The position numbers were made by a program, and so were the translations under genes. A stretch of DNA of 64,000 bases from Amycolatopsis oliviviridis (GTDB lineage: Bacteria > Actinomycetota > Actinomycetes > Mycobacteriales > Pseudonocardiaceae). Below, piece after piece: positions 1 to 8,073 of this stretch. The stretch lies in the NCBI RefSeq assembly GCF_014654365.1, contig NZ_BNAY01000013.1, positions 100,931-164,930 on the forward strand, given 5' to 3'. Numbering within the stretch: the first letter of the stretch is position 1; every line of letters begins with the position of its first letter. The notes beneath the pieces are model-generated. The model ran no database searches, was not told the DNA's origin, and saw only the letters and a list, made by a program, of their open reading frames with translations.

Positions 1-808
1 GGGCCGCTATGCCTTCTATGCGCCGATCATGCGGAAACGGGTCCAGGATCGATTCACCCTGGAGCAGGATCTGCGGAACGCCGTCGCGGAAGGCCTGGTC
101 GAGACGGTTTATCAGCCCGTCGTCGATTTGCGGACCGGGGAAATGGTCGCCGTGAAGGCGAAGTCCCGATGGGATCATCCGGTCCGGGGACCGATCGATC
201 CGGCGGAATTGGCCGAGATCGCCGACGACGGCGATCTTTTGACGGTCATCGGTGCGGAGGTCCTTGCCAAGGCCGCCGGCGAGATCTCTCGATGGCGTGC
301 CGATCATGGTGTGAACTGTAATGTGAATGTGAGCCTGTCGGTCCGCCAACTGGGCGATTCCACGTTGCTGCAAGTGGTACAGACAACTTTGGAGAAGGCC
401 GGGCTGGGGCCGCACGACCTGAGCCTCGACGTCGACGAGACGGCGCTGAAGGACGCGGCCGACGCCGTCGACGCGCTGCGGAAGACCGGCGTCCGGGTGA
501 CCGCGGAACGGTTCGGCGCCGGGTACTCCTCGCTCGCCCAGCTGTGCCGCCTCGATCTGAACGTGATCGAAATCGACCGGTCGTTCGTGGCCGACCTCGG
601 GATCTCGAGCGACGCGGAGCCGATCGTCGCCGGGATCATGGCGATGGCGCACGCGGTCGACCTCGTGGTGGTCGCCGAGGGGGTCGAGACCGCGCAGCAG
701 CTGAAGGTGCTGCACGAACTCGGCTGCGATTGGGCGAAAGGCCCGCTCGTGGCGCCGCCGGGTCCGGTGTCGGACCTGAGGTCCGCGTACCCGCACGTGG
801 TGCGGTGA
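1..808 (+). CDS. EAL-domain protein, C-terminal part, catalytically degenerate
   Basis: The frame is open from the first base, so this is the end of a longer gene; an ATG at 29 is unlikely to be the true start. The visible part is one EAL domain, the fold of cyclic-di-GMP phosphodiesterases. Signature residues are mostly lost: the EAL triplet reads KAK (in AVKAKSRWDHP), the DDFGTGYSS loop reads ERFGAGYSS, and the lysine before the IDRSFV strand is Glu. The AEGVET and NVNVSLSVRQL stretches survive, so the fold is intact. Known EAL enzymes need the acidic metal ligands missing here. I infer a non-hydrolytic c-di-GMP sensor or protein-interaction domain, possibly after a GGDEF or PAS part upstream. 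Confidence 0.85.
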   Translation, partial: GRYAFYAPIMRKRVQDRFTLEQDLRNAVAEGLVETVYQPVVDLRTGEMVAVKAKSRWDHPVRGPIDPAELAEIADDGDLLTVIGAEVLAKAAGEISRWRADHGVNCNVNVSLSVRQLGDSTLLQVVQTTLEKAGLGPHDLSLDVDETALKDAADAVDALRKTGVRVTAERFGAGYSSLAQLCRLDLNVIEIDRSFVADLGISSDAEPIVAGIMAMAHAVDLVVVAEGVETAQQLKVLHELGCDWAKGPLVAPPGPVSDLRSAYPHVVR

Positions 809-937
809 ACCGGGCGGCCGCCGCGCACGTGGTCCCGGGTGAGAACGTTCTTCGCCGCTGACGGGACCAAAGCCTCCTATCACTCCGGCTCTTCGCGACG
901 CAGTCTTGTCGGTGGGGAACGGTGAAGGAGGCCCGTC

Positions 938-1522
938 GTGTCGCTCATGGTCCTGTGGCGCCGGATCCACCCCGGCCGGAACCCGCTCGCCCGGATCACC
1001 GACCGGATCGAGGCGGCGATCCTGATCGGCGGCGTCGTGGCGGCGCTGCTCGGCATCCCGCTCGCCGCCGCGGCCGGTTCGGAGGCCTACGCGACCATGA
1101 TGGCGCGCTCGGCCGTCGAGATGGCGACGCGTCATGCGACGACCGCGACCCTGCTCGAAGACGCGCCGCCGGCGCGGATCGGCGTCGACGGGACCCCGTC
1201 CACCGAGACCGCCCGGGTGCGGGCTCGCTGGGAGCTGTCGGACGGGACGTTTCAGGAGGGGCCCGCCACCGCCGATCTCGGCGCTTCGGCGGGGGAGCGC
1301 GTGACGGTGTGGCTCGACCAGGCCGATGCCGTCGTCGCTCCGCCGGTGAGGCCGCTGGACGCGACGAGTACGGGGATCGGCGTCGGGGTGGGGGTGTGGC
1401 TGATCGCGGTGACGCTGCTGGCGGCGGCGTGCCTGCTCGCGCTGTGCCTGCTGAACCGGGCGCGGTGGGCGGCCTGGGACCGGGAGTGGGAGCGGCTCGG
1501 CTCGGACTCGACGCCCTCCTGA
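938..1522 (+). CDS. Rv1733c-like two-helix membrane protein
   Basis: A 194-residue protein with a GTG start preceded by AAGGAGG at 925-931. One hydrophobic segment lies near residues 27-48 and a second near 145-170, with an Ala/Thr-rich extracytoplasmic stretch between them and a short basic cytoplasmic tail. This layout, the MSLMVLWRRIHPGRNPLARI N-terminus and the length match the actinobacterial family of Mycobacterium tuberculosis Rv1733c, a dormancy-associated antigen without a known biochemical role. No enzymatic motif is visible. It stands alone, with 129 bp upstream and a palindrome-rich spacer downstream. Confidence 0.7.
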   Translation: MSLMVLWRRIHPGRNPLARITDRIEAAILIGGVVAALLGIPLAAAAGSEAYATMMARSAVEMATRHATTATLLEDAPPARIGVDGTPSTETARVRARWELSDGTFQEGPATADLGASAGERVTVWLDQADAVVAPPVRPLDATSTGIGVGVGVWLIAVTLLAAACLLALCLLNRARWAAWDREWERLGSDSTPS

Positions 1523-1532
1523 CCCGCTCGTG

Positions 1533-1969
1533 CCGCATTCAGAGGACTAATTGCGTTGGTTGCGGTGGCGCTCAAGTCCGTGAAGGTGTCCTTGAGGGAC
1601 CCAGGGTCCCTCAAGGGGCCTTCACGGACTCGGTACCTGCCTCAGGGGGGCGCACAGGCCGCATTTAGAGGACTAATTGCGGAAATGGGCCGCCTCAAGT
1701 CCGTGAAGGGGGCCTTCACGGACCCTGGGTCCCTCAAGGAGTCCTTCATGGACCGCCTAGTGCCTCATTTGCCACAGAAACCCCACACGTCACACGGTGC
1801 GCGCGTGAAGGCCCCCTTCACTCGGCTCAGCCGAGGAAACTCGCCCTTCGCGGTGGCTCAAGTGCATGAAGGGGGCCTTCACGGAGCTAGGCGCAAGGAA
1901 GGGGGCGTTCATGTACTCGGTACCTGCCGCCGGGAGGTCGCCAAGCCGCATTTAGAGGACTAATTGCGG
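1533..1969. repeat. Palindrome-rich spacer, two mixed repeat families
   Basis: This gene-free stretch of about 590 bp (1523-2108) carries two families. Family A is a 23-24 bp imperfect palindrome with GCATT outer arms and an AGAGGACTAA core, at 1533-1555, 1659-1682 and 1946-1969. Family B contains GTGAAGG...CCTTCAC hairpins, at 1575-1630, 1699-1723 and 1805-1821, with further relics to about 1910. Both families recur elsewhere in the window. I see no convincing gene here; open frames across it are built from the repeats. Confidence 0.85.
1575..1630. repeat. Near-perfect 56-bp compound palindrome
   Basis: Two nested inverted repeats: outer arms AGTCCGTGAAGG / CCTTCACGGACT (1575-1586, 1619-1630) and inner arms CCTTGAGGGACCC / GGGTCCCTCAAGG (1590-1602, 1604-1616) around a single base. 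A similar but rearranged copy starts at 1699. It could act as a terminator for the upstream membrane-protein gene or be a mobile palindromic repeat. Confidence 0.85.
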
Positions 1970-2081
1970 CGGTTGCCGGTCTGCGGGGCGCTGACCTGCG
2001 GTTTCGTGAGTGAGTGATAGCAAAGGTCCCCTGCTCCCGCCGCAGGTAGGTGACTGGTTGCGGGAGGCCTGGATTGTGTCT

Positions 2082-2099
2082 GTACCTACTAGTATGTAC
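2082..2099. promoter_or_regulatory. Putative TetR operator
   Basis: GTACCTACTAGTATGTAC is an 18-bp palindrome with one mismatched pair, ending 9 bp before the probable GTG start of the TetR gene at 2109. Its size and position fit autorepression of the TetR/tautomerase operon. An ATG at 2094 lies inside it and is therefore a less likely start. Confidence 0.65.
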
Positions 2100-2108
2100 G
2101 GTCTCGGT

Positions 2109-2672
2109 GTGGACAAGAGGGAACGGCTGATCGAGAGCACTCGCGAGCTCCTGTGGGAGCGTGGGTACGTCGGCACCAGCCCGAAGGCGATCCAGGAACG
2201 TTCCGGCGCCGGTCAGGGCAGCATGTACCACCACTTCCAGGGCAAGTCCGAACTCGCCCTCGCCGCGATCGGCCGCGACGCCGAAGACCTCCGGGCCAGG
2301 GCGGAGGCCGAGTTCGCCGGGCCCGGCACGGCCATCGAGCGGATCACCGTCTACGTGCGCCGCGAGCGCGACATCCTCAAGGGCTGCCCGGTCGGCAAGC
2401 TCACCCAGGATCCCGAAGTGATGGCCGACCCGGAACTGCGAAAGCCGGTCGAGGAGTACTTCGGCTGGCTCACCGGCCGTCTCGCCGAGCTGTTCGACGA
2501 GGGCCGCGCGGCCGGCGAGCTCGCCCCGGAGCTCGATCCGCTCGCCACGGCGACCGCGCTGGTCGCGATGCTGCAAGGCGGTTACGTCCTCGCCCGCGCC
2601 GCCGGTTCCCCGGACGTGTTCGCGAAAGCCGTCGACGGCGCCCTCGGCCTGCTCGCCACCAAGGAGAACTGA
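2109..2672 (+). CDS. TetR/AcrR family regulator
   Basis: A 187-residue repressor. The N-terminal helix-turn-helix is clear (residues about 5-55: RERLIESTRELLWERGYVGT, then SPKAIQERSGAGQGSMYHHF), followed by a helical ligand-binding domain with the CPVGKL stretch typical of LmrA/YxaF-like TetR proteins. I chose GTG 2109 because HTH homology begins at once and the operator-like palindrome lies just upstream; ATG 2094 and a GTG at 2010 are alternatives. The stop at 2672 is one base before the start of the tautomerase gene, so the two form an operon and the regulator probably senses a small molecule handled by that enzyme. Confidence 0.85.
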   Translation: MDKRERLIESTRELLWERGYVGTSPKAIQERSGAGQGSMYHHFQGKSELALAAIGRDAEDLRARAEAEFAGPGTAIERITVYVRRERDILKGCPVGKLTQDPEVMADPELRKPVEEYFGWLTGRLAELFDEGRAAGELAPELDPLATATALVAMLQGGYVLARAAGSPDVFAKAVDGALGLLATKEN

Positions 2673-2673
2673 C

Positions 2674-3036
2674 ATGCCTTTCGTCCGCATCGACGCCGTC
2701 GGGACCGACAAGCTCGAAGCCCTCGGCAACGCCGTCCACGACGCGATGGTCGAAGCGCTCGGCATCCCGGCCGACGACCGGTTCCAGGTCCTCAACGGCG
2801 GGGCCACCCTGAAATACGACGACTACCTGGGGATCCACCGGGACGAGGGGGTCGTGTTCGTCGCGATCACCATGCGACGCGGGCGCACCGACGTGCAGAA
2901 GAAGTCGCTGTACCGGCGGATCGCGGAACTGGCCGAGGAGTACGCGGGGACCGAGCCGCGGAACGTGCTCGTCACGATCACCGAGAACGATCCGGTCGAC
3001 TGGTCGATCGGGAACGGCGAAGCGCAGTACGCCTGA
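2674..3036 (+). CDS. 4-oxalocrotonate tautomerase-like protein
   Basis: A 120-residue protein of the tautomerase superfamily (Tautomerase_2 type). The catalytic proline is residue 2 of the ORF (MPFVRI), exposed after removal of Met. The superfamily catalyses keto-enol tautomerisation or related chemistry with Pro1 as general base; the substrate cannot be read from sequence. It is translated just after the TetR gene (1-nt gap). Its stop codon abuts that of the convergent phosphatidyltransferase gene (shared TGATCA at 3034-3039), so no separate terminator fits between them. Confidence 0.85.
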   Translation: MPFVRIDAVGTDKLEALGNAVHDAMVEALGIPADDRFQVLNGGATLKYDDYLGIHRDEGVVFVAITMRRGRTDVQKKSLYRRIAELAEEYAGTEPRNVLVTITENDPVDWSIGNGEAQYA

Positions 3037-3750
3037 TCACGCGACGTCGGCCGCGACACGGCGAGTGCTGCCGAAGGCGTGCTGATCCAGCAGCCACCAC
3101 GTGTCGCGTCCGAAGGACCACGTCAGCAGTCCCAGCGCGCCCAGCGTGACCACGAAACCGGCCCAGAGCGGCAGCACCGTCGAGGCCACCGCGACCAGCA
3201 CGATGCCCTGCACCGCCGCGACCGTCTTGCGCGCCATGCTCGGCGGCAGCGGCGCGTTCAGCCAAGGCCACAGCCTGCTCGCGGCGACGAAGACGTAGCG
3301 CATCGCGCCGATCGTGAGCACCCACGGGCCCAGCGACTGCGCGACGACCACGCTCAGGATCAGGATCAGATACGCGTCGACCTCCATGTCGAAGCGCGCG
3401 CCGAGCGGCGACGCCGTCCCGGTGCGGCGCGCGACGTGGCCGTCGACGGCGTCCAGCGCGAGCGCGACCGACGCGATGACGACCATCGTGACGATCTCCC
3501 GGCCCGCGGTGTCGACGACGAGCGCGGTCACGCAGCCGACCAGTCCGGAACGGCCGAGCGTGACGGCGTCGGCCGGGCCCAGGGAGCGCGCGGTGCTCCG
3601 GTTAAGGCCGTAGGTCAGGAATCCGCCCACGGCGATGCCGTAGGCCGCTCCGGCGAGCCAGCCCAGCGGGCCCAGTCCGGCGACGGCGTCCAGCGTCCCC
3701 AGCAACGCCAGCTGGACGAGGACCCCCAGGAAAACTCCGGGGTTGATCAC
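3037..3750 (-). CDS. CDP-alcohol phosphatidyltransferase family protein
   Basis: A 237-residue polytopic membrane protein with about six hydrophobic segments. It carries the complete family signature DG-x2-AR-x8-G-x3-D-x3-D (DGHVARRTGTASPLG, then ARFDMEVD) near residues 102-124. Enzymes of this family transfer a phosphatidyl or related CDP-linked group to an alcohol. GTG start at 3750 with GGAGG upstream. It diverges from the dehydrogenase gene at 3811 across 60 bp and may belong functionally to the 3.8-11.3 kb cluster, giving it a lipid-linking step. The substrate is unknown. Confidence 0.9.
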   Translation of the reverse strand: MINPGVFLGVLVQLALLGTLDAVAGLGPLGWLAGAAYGIAVGGFLTYGLNRSTARSLGPADAVTLGRSGLVGCVTALVVDTAGREIVTMVVIASVALALDAVDGHVARRTGTASPLGARFDMEVDAYLILILSVVVAQSLGPWVLTIGAMRYVFVAASRLWPWLNAPLPPSMARKTVAAVQGIVLVAVASTVLPLWAGFVVTLGALGLLTWSFGRDTWWLLDQHAFGSTRRVAADVA

Positions 3751-3810
3751 GAGGCCTCCTCGTTAGGGTGGCGGCGACCCCGTCTCCAGGGTCCGACATG
3801 AGAGGACACG

Positions 3811-4791
3811 ATGGAACGCGCCTTCTGGTTCAGTGGTTCCGGTGACGGCGAGCTCAGGCCGGTCACGCTCCCTCCGGTCGGTGACGGCGAGGTGCTGGTC
3901 CGCACCCTGTGCACCGGCGTGAGCCGGGGCACCGAGACGCTCGTCTTCCGCGGCGAGGTCCCGGTCAGTCAACGAACGGCCATGCGCGCGCCGTTCCAGG
4001 AGGGCGACTTCCCGGGGCCCGTGAAGTACGGCTACCTCAATGTCGGCGTGGTCGAACAGGGCCCGGAGCACCTGGTCGGGCAGGTCGTCTTCTGTCTCTA
4101 TCCGCATCAGACGCGCTACGTCGTCCCGGCGTCGGCCGTCACGCCGGTGCCGCTCGGAGTACCGCCGGAGCGCGCGATCCTCGCCGGGACGATCGAGACC
4201 GCGGTCAACGCCGTCTGGGACGCGGCGCCGAAACTCGGCGACCGGATCGCCGTGGTCGGCGCCGGGATGGTGGGCAGCAGCGTCGCGAAGCTCCTGTCGG
4301 GCTTCCCGGCGGCCAGGGTGCAGCTGATCGACGTCGACCCGGAGCGCGCGAAGGTCGCCGAAGCGCTCGGTGTCGACTTCTCGACACCGGAGGACGCGCT
4401 GGGCGACTGCGACCTCGTCGTGCACGCCAGCGCGAGCGAAGCGGGGCTCGCGCGTTCGCTGGAACTCCTCGCGCCGGAGGGCGAGGTCATCGAGCTGAGC
4501 TGGTACGGCGACCGCCGGATCAGCGTCCCGCTCGGCGAGAACTTCCACTCACGACGGCTGTCGATCCGCTGCAGCCAGGTCGGCATGGTCTCGCCCGCCC
4601 GGCGCCTGAACCGCAGCTACGCGGACCGCTTGGCGATCGCGCTGGAAATTCTCGCCGATCCCGCCTTTGAAGTGCTGGTCAACGGGGAATGCGGGTTCCA
4701 TGAGCTACCGGACGTCCTTCCGCGTCTGGCCGCGAATGAACCAGGAACGCTCTGCCTCCGTGTCACCTATCAGAGGGAGAACACGCGCTGA
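3811..4791 (+). CDS. MDR-superfamily (zinc-type) dehydrogenase
   Basis: A 326-residue medium-chain dehydrogenase/reductase-like protein. The N-terminal GroES-like half carries CTGVSRGTE near residue 31, and the nucleotide-binding Rossmann motif VVGAGMVGSSVAKLL lies near residues 146-160, ending in the acidic turn LIDVDPERAK. It is shorter than classical alcohol dehydrogenases (about 350) and I do not see the structural four-cysteine zinc lobe. It is the first gene of a tightly packed operon; the next start is 21 nt downstream. An NAD(P)-dependent oxidation or reduction of the cluster intermediate is inferred. Confidence 0.85.
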   Translation: MERAFWFSGSGDGELRPVTLPPVGDGEVLVRTLCTGVSRGTETLVFRGEVPVSQRTAMRAPFQEGDFPGPVKYGYLNVGVVEQGPEHLVGQVVFCLYPHQTRYVVPASAVTPVPLGVPPERAILAGTIETAVNAVWDAAPKLGDRIAVVGAGMVGSSVAKLLSGFPAARVQLIDVDPERAKVAEALGVDFSTPEDALGDCDLVVHASASEAGLARSLELLAPEGEVIELSWYGDRRISVPLGENFHSRRLSIRCSQVGMVSPARRLNRSYADRLAIALEILADPAFEVLVNGECGFHELPDVLPRLAANEPGTLCLRVTYQRENTR

Positions 4792-4812
4792 GGGCACGAT
4801 CTGGGAGGTCCG

Positions 4813-5211
4813 TTGTTCAGTATCACCGTCCGCGACCACGTCATGGTGGCGCACAGCTTCCGCGGTGAGGTCTTCGGACCCGCGCAGAACCTGCACGGCG
4901 CGACCTTCGTGGTGGACGCGACGTTCCGCCGGTCCGAATTGGACGCGGACAATATCGTCGTCGACATCGGCAAAGCGACCGAAGAACTCAAAGCGGTGCT
5001 CGCCGACCTGAACTACCGCAACCTCGACGACGTGCCCGAGTTCGCCGGGATCAACACCTCGACCGAGTTCCTCGCCAAGGTGATCGCGGACCGGCTCGCC
5101 GGCCGCGTCCACGCGGGAGCGCTCGGTGAAGGCGCGCGGGGGCTCGAAGGGATCACCGTCTCGCTGCACGAATCCCACGTCGCGTGGGCGAGTTACGAGC
5201 GTGCGCTGTGA
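4813..5211 (+). CDS. 6-pyruvoyl-tetrahydropterin synthase homologue lacking catalytic residues
   Basis: A 132-residue T-fold protein with a TTG start and GGGAGG at 4803-4808. Family enzymes use three zinc-binding histidines plus a Cys-Asp-His triad. Here His14 is present (MVAHSF), but the HGH motif reads LHGATF, so one zinc ligand is Ala30; there is no cysteine in the usual place; and the LDH histidine is Tyr68 (LNYRNLDD). Glu120 (LHES), which anchors the pterin ring, is kept. Streptomyces coelicolor SCO6650, a published PTPS homologue of known structure, likewise lacks zinc and triad yet keeps a pterin-like pocket. I infer the same non-canonical role, acting on or binding a pterin-like product. 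Confidence 0.85.
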   Translation: MFSITVRDHVMVAHSFRGEVFGPAQNLHGATFVVDATFRRSELDADNIVVDIGKATEELKAVLADLNYRNLDDVPEFAGINTSTEFLAKVIADRLAGRVHAGALGEGARGLEGITVSLHESHVAWASYERAL

Positions 5212-6275
5212 CCGGGCTCCACGTCGTCCTGCCCGGCGACATCGACGACCAGAGCGCGCCCAGCGGCGGCAACGTCTACGACAGACGGCTGTGCGACGGC
5301 TTGGCCGCGGCGGGCGTGGAGGTCCACGAGATCGCCGTGCGCGGCAACTGGCCGCGGCCCGACACCGAGGCGCGCAAGGTCCTGGCGCGCAAACTCGCCG
5401 ACCTGCCCGCCGGTTCCGCGGTCCTGCTCGACGGGCTGGTCGCCTGCGGGGTGCCCGAGGTGATCGTGCCGTCGGCGCGGCGGCTGTCGATCGCGGTGCT
5501 GGTGCATCTGCCGCTGGCCGACGAAACGGGACTTTCGCCTTCGCTCGCCGTCGAACTCGACCGGCTGGAGCGGGAGACGCTCGGCGCTGTCGAGGCCGTG
5601 GTGGCGACCAGCGATTGGGCGGCGCGACGGCTGATCGAGCACCACGACCTCGCGCCGCACCGCGTGCACGTCGTCCCGCCCGGGGTCGACAAGGCCGAAG
5701 TCGCTTCCGGGAGCCTGGACGGGACGCGTCTGGTCTGCGTCGCCAACGTGACCCCGCGCAAGGGCCAGGGCCTGCTCGCGGACGCGCTGAAGTCGCTCAC
5801 GGATCTCCCGTGGATCTGCGAATGCGTCGGCGCCATCCGGCGCGAGACCCGCTACGTCGAACGCCTGCGCCGGCACACCCTCGGTGACCGATTCACCCTC
5901 ACCGGCCCCAGGTCCGGCGAAGCGCTCGAAGCGACGTACGCGGCTGCGGACCTCCTCGTGCTGCCTTCGCGCGCGGAGACCTACGGCATGGTCGTCACCG
6001 AGGCGCTCGCGCACGGCATCCCCGTGCTGGTGACCGCCGTCGGAGCCTTGCCGGACACACTCGGCCGGTCGCCCGACGGCAGCGTGCCCGGGCTGCTCGT
6101 CCCGGGCGAGGACGTCAGCGCGCTGGCGAAGGCCCTTCGCCGCTGGCTCACCGAACCTGACCTGCGTGACCGGCTTCGCGCCTCCGCCCGCCTTCGCCGC
6201 GAGACGTTGACCGGCTGGGACGAGACGGCCCGCGGCGTCGCCGCCGTACTGCTGAGCGCAAGGACGGCGGCATGA
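5208..6275 (+). CDS. GT4-type glycosyltransferase
   Basis: A 355-residue GT-B glycosyltransferase. The GTG start overlaps the stop of the preceding gene (GTGA). N-terminal acceptor-side motif SGGNVYDRR at residues about 18-26; C-terminal donor-side motifs VTPRKGQG (Arg184, Lys185) and the E-x7-E pattern in SRAETYGMVVTEAL (Glu257, Glu265). These residues bind the nucleotide-sugar diphosphate and ribose in the GT4 family. It probably transfers a sugar onto the product of the cluster. A diverged paralogue lies at 10252-11346. Confidence 0.9.
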   Translation: MTGLHVVLPGDIDDQSAPSGGNVYDRRLCDGLAAAGVEVHEIAVRGNWPRPDTEARKVLARKLADLPAGSAVLLDGLVACGVPEVIVPSARRLSIAVLVHLPLADETGLSPSLAVELDRLERETLGAVEAVVATSDWAARRLIEHHDLAPHRVHVVPPGVDKAEVASGSLDGTRLVCVANVTPRKGQGLLADALKSLTDLPWICECVGAIRRETRYVERLRRHTLGDRFTLTGPRSGEALEATYAAADLLVLPSRAETYGMVVTEALAHGIPVLVTAVGALPDTLGRSPDGSVPGLLVPGEDVSALAKALRRWLTEPDLRDRLRASARLRRETLTGWDETARGVAAVLLSARTAA

Positions 6276-7090
6276 CCAAATACGCCCCGAGCTGGCTTCA
6301 GCTGAGGGAAGACGCCGACGCGGCCGCCCGCGCGACCGAGTTGATCGAGCCGGTGCGGGCGTTCCTGCGCGGAACGGACGAGGTCGTCATCCGGGATCTC
6401 GGCTGCGGGACCGGTTCGCTCGGCCGCTGGCTGGCCCGGCGGCTGCCCGGCAGGCAGCGCTGGATCCTGCACGACCGCGACCCCGACCTGCTCACCCACG
6501 CGCTGGCCCGCACCAGCCGTCCGGAGCACGCGCTGGACGGCGGCGAGGTCACCGTCGTCACCGAACAGCGTGACATCACCGAGTTGAGTGCGGAGGATCT
6601 CGCCGGGACCTCGCTCGTGGCGGCGTCGGCGCTGCTCGATCTGCTCACCGCCGAGGAGATGTCGCGGCTGGCCGAGGCCTGCGTCGAAGCGAAGTGCGCG
6701 GTCCTGTTCACGCTGAGCGTTTCGGGGCGGGTCGTGTTGTCGCCCAAGGAAAAGTTCGACATCGAGATCTCCGACGCCTTCAACGCGCATCAGCGCCGGG
6801 TGACCAACGGCCGGTGGCTGCTCGGCCCGGACGCGGTGGACGTCGCGTTCGGGGTCTTCGAACGGCTCGGCGCCACCGTGCGGCGCGCTCCGAGCCCGTG
6901 GCGGCTCGGAGCGGATCAGGCCGCGCTCACCGCGGAGTGGCTCGCCGGCTGGGTCGGCGCCGCTTGCGAACAGCGGCCGGAGCTCGCGCACGACGGCGAC
7001 GCCTACCTGCGGTGGCGGCTCGCGCAGTGCGCGGCGGGCGAGCTGAACGCGACGATCCAGCACGAAGATCTCCTGGTGGTGCCGTCGTGA
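6272..7090 (+). CDS. SAM-dependent methyltransferase
   Basis: A 272-residue class I methyltransferase whose ATG overlaps the glycosyltransferase stop (ATGA). Motif I is VIRDLGCGTGSLGRWL near residues 40-55, followed by the acidic loop HDRDPDLL. The C-terminal half is unusual and may hold the substrate lid. Its place in the coupled operon suggests methylation of the glycosylated or pyrimidine/pterin intermediate; whether on O, N or C cannot be told. Confidence 0.85.
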   Translation: MTKYAPSWLQLREDADAAARATELIEPVRAFLRGTDEVVIRDLGCGTGSLGRWLARRLPGRQRWILHDRDPDLLTHALARTSRPEHALDGGEVTVVTEQRDITELSAEDLAGTSLVAASALLDLLTAEEMSRLAEACVEAKCAVLFTLSVSGRVVLSPKEKFDIEISDAFNAHQRRVTNGRWLLGPDAVDVAFGVFERLGATVRRAPSPWRLGADQAALTAEWLAGWVGAACEQRPELAHDGDAYLRWRLAQCAAGELNATIQHEDLLVVPS

Positions 7091-8073
7091 AGCGACTTTG
7101 GCCCTGGCTGCGGATCCTCGGCGCGCTCGCCATCCTCGGGGTGCTCGTCTGGCAGCTGGGCACGCGCGCGTTCCTCGACGGACTCCGCGAAGTCGACGCC
7201 GGCGGTGTCGCCGCCGCGCTCGGGATCGGTTTCGCCACCACGGTTTTCAGCGCCTGGCGCTGGTGCCTGGTCGCGCGGCGGCTCAGCCTGAGGTTGTCGC
7301 TGCCGACGGCCGTCGGCGAGTACTACCGCGCGCTGTTCCTCAACGGTGTCCTGCCGGCGGGGGTGCTCGGCGACGTCAACCGTGCCGTGCAGCACGGTCG
7401 CGGCGCCGGGGACGTCCTGCGCGGCGTCCGCGCGGTGGTGCTGGAGCGGACGGCCGGGCAGGTCGTGGTGATCGGTGCTTCGGTCGCCGTCGTGCTCAGC
7501 ACGCCTTCCGTGGTGCCGCCGCCGATCGACGGGGTCGTGCTGGTCGCCGGGATCGTGGTCGTCGTGCTCGCTTTCGCGGCCGTCGTCACCGGGATGACGG
7601 CGGGGCGGCACTGGATCCACAGTGGATCGAAGTGGCGCCGCGGATTCGCCGTCACCCTCGCCGACGTCCGGCTCGGCCTGCTGACCAAGGAGACCTGGCC
7701 CGGGGTGAGCCTGCTTTCGGTGGCCACCCTCGCCGGGCATCTCGCCCTGTTCGTCGTCGCCGCGCGTGCGGCCGGGGTCACCGCGCCGGTCGGCGAACTG
7801 CTGCCGCTGATGATCCTCGCCCTGCTCGCGATGGGACTGCCGCTGAACATCGGCGGCTGGGGCCCGCGCGAAGGCGTGTGCGCGCTGCTGTTCGGCGCGG
7901 CGGGCCTCGGTTCGGCGCAGGGCGTCACCGTGGCCGTCGTCTACGGCGTGCTCGCGCTCGTTTCCAGCCTTCCCGGCGCCGGCGTGCTGCTCGCCGGTTC
8001 CGTCAAGACCCGCACCCCCGCCGCACCGCGCATCGCGGCCAGGACACCCGTACAGACAGGAGACACGCGATGA
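7087..8073 (+). CDS. Lysylphosphatidylglycerol synthase TM-region (flippase-like) protein
   Basis: A 328-residue integral membrane protein with about eight hydrophobic segments, of the family named after the membrane half of MprF/AglD. The family motif region GEYYRALFLNGVLPAG (about residues 78-93) and the conserved NIGGWGPREG loop are present. GTG start overlapping the methyltransferase stop. Members move or help make lipid-linked molecules; no catalytic aminoacyl-transfer domain is attached. In this operon it suggests that the product, or a lipid-linked form of it, crosses or sits in the membrane. Confidence 0.88.
   Translation: MKRLWPWLRILGALAILGVLVWQLGTRAFLDGLREVDAGGVAAALGIGFATTVFSAWRWCLVARRLSLRLSLPTAVGEYYRALFLNGVLPAGVLGDVNRAVQHGRGAGDVLRGVRAVVLERTAGQVVVIGASVAVVLSTPSVVPPPIDGVVLVAGIVVVVLAFAAVVTGMTAGRHWIHSGSKWRRGFAVTLADVRLGLLTKETWPGVSLLSVATLAGHLALFVVAARAAGVTAPVGELLPLMILALLAMGLPLNIGGWGPREGVCALLFGAAGLGSAQGVTVAVVYGVLALVSSLPGAGVLLAGSVKTRTPAAPRIAARTPVQTGDTR

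Noticed and set aside
1556..1963. Small plus-strand gene in the repeat-rich spacer
   Set aside because: The translation is made of repeated LKSVKG/LRDPGSLK units produced by the palindromes; no ribosome site.
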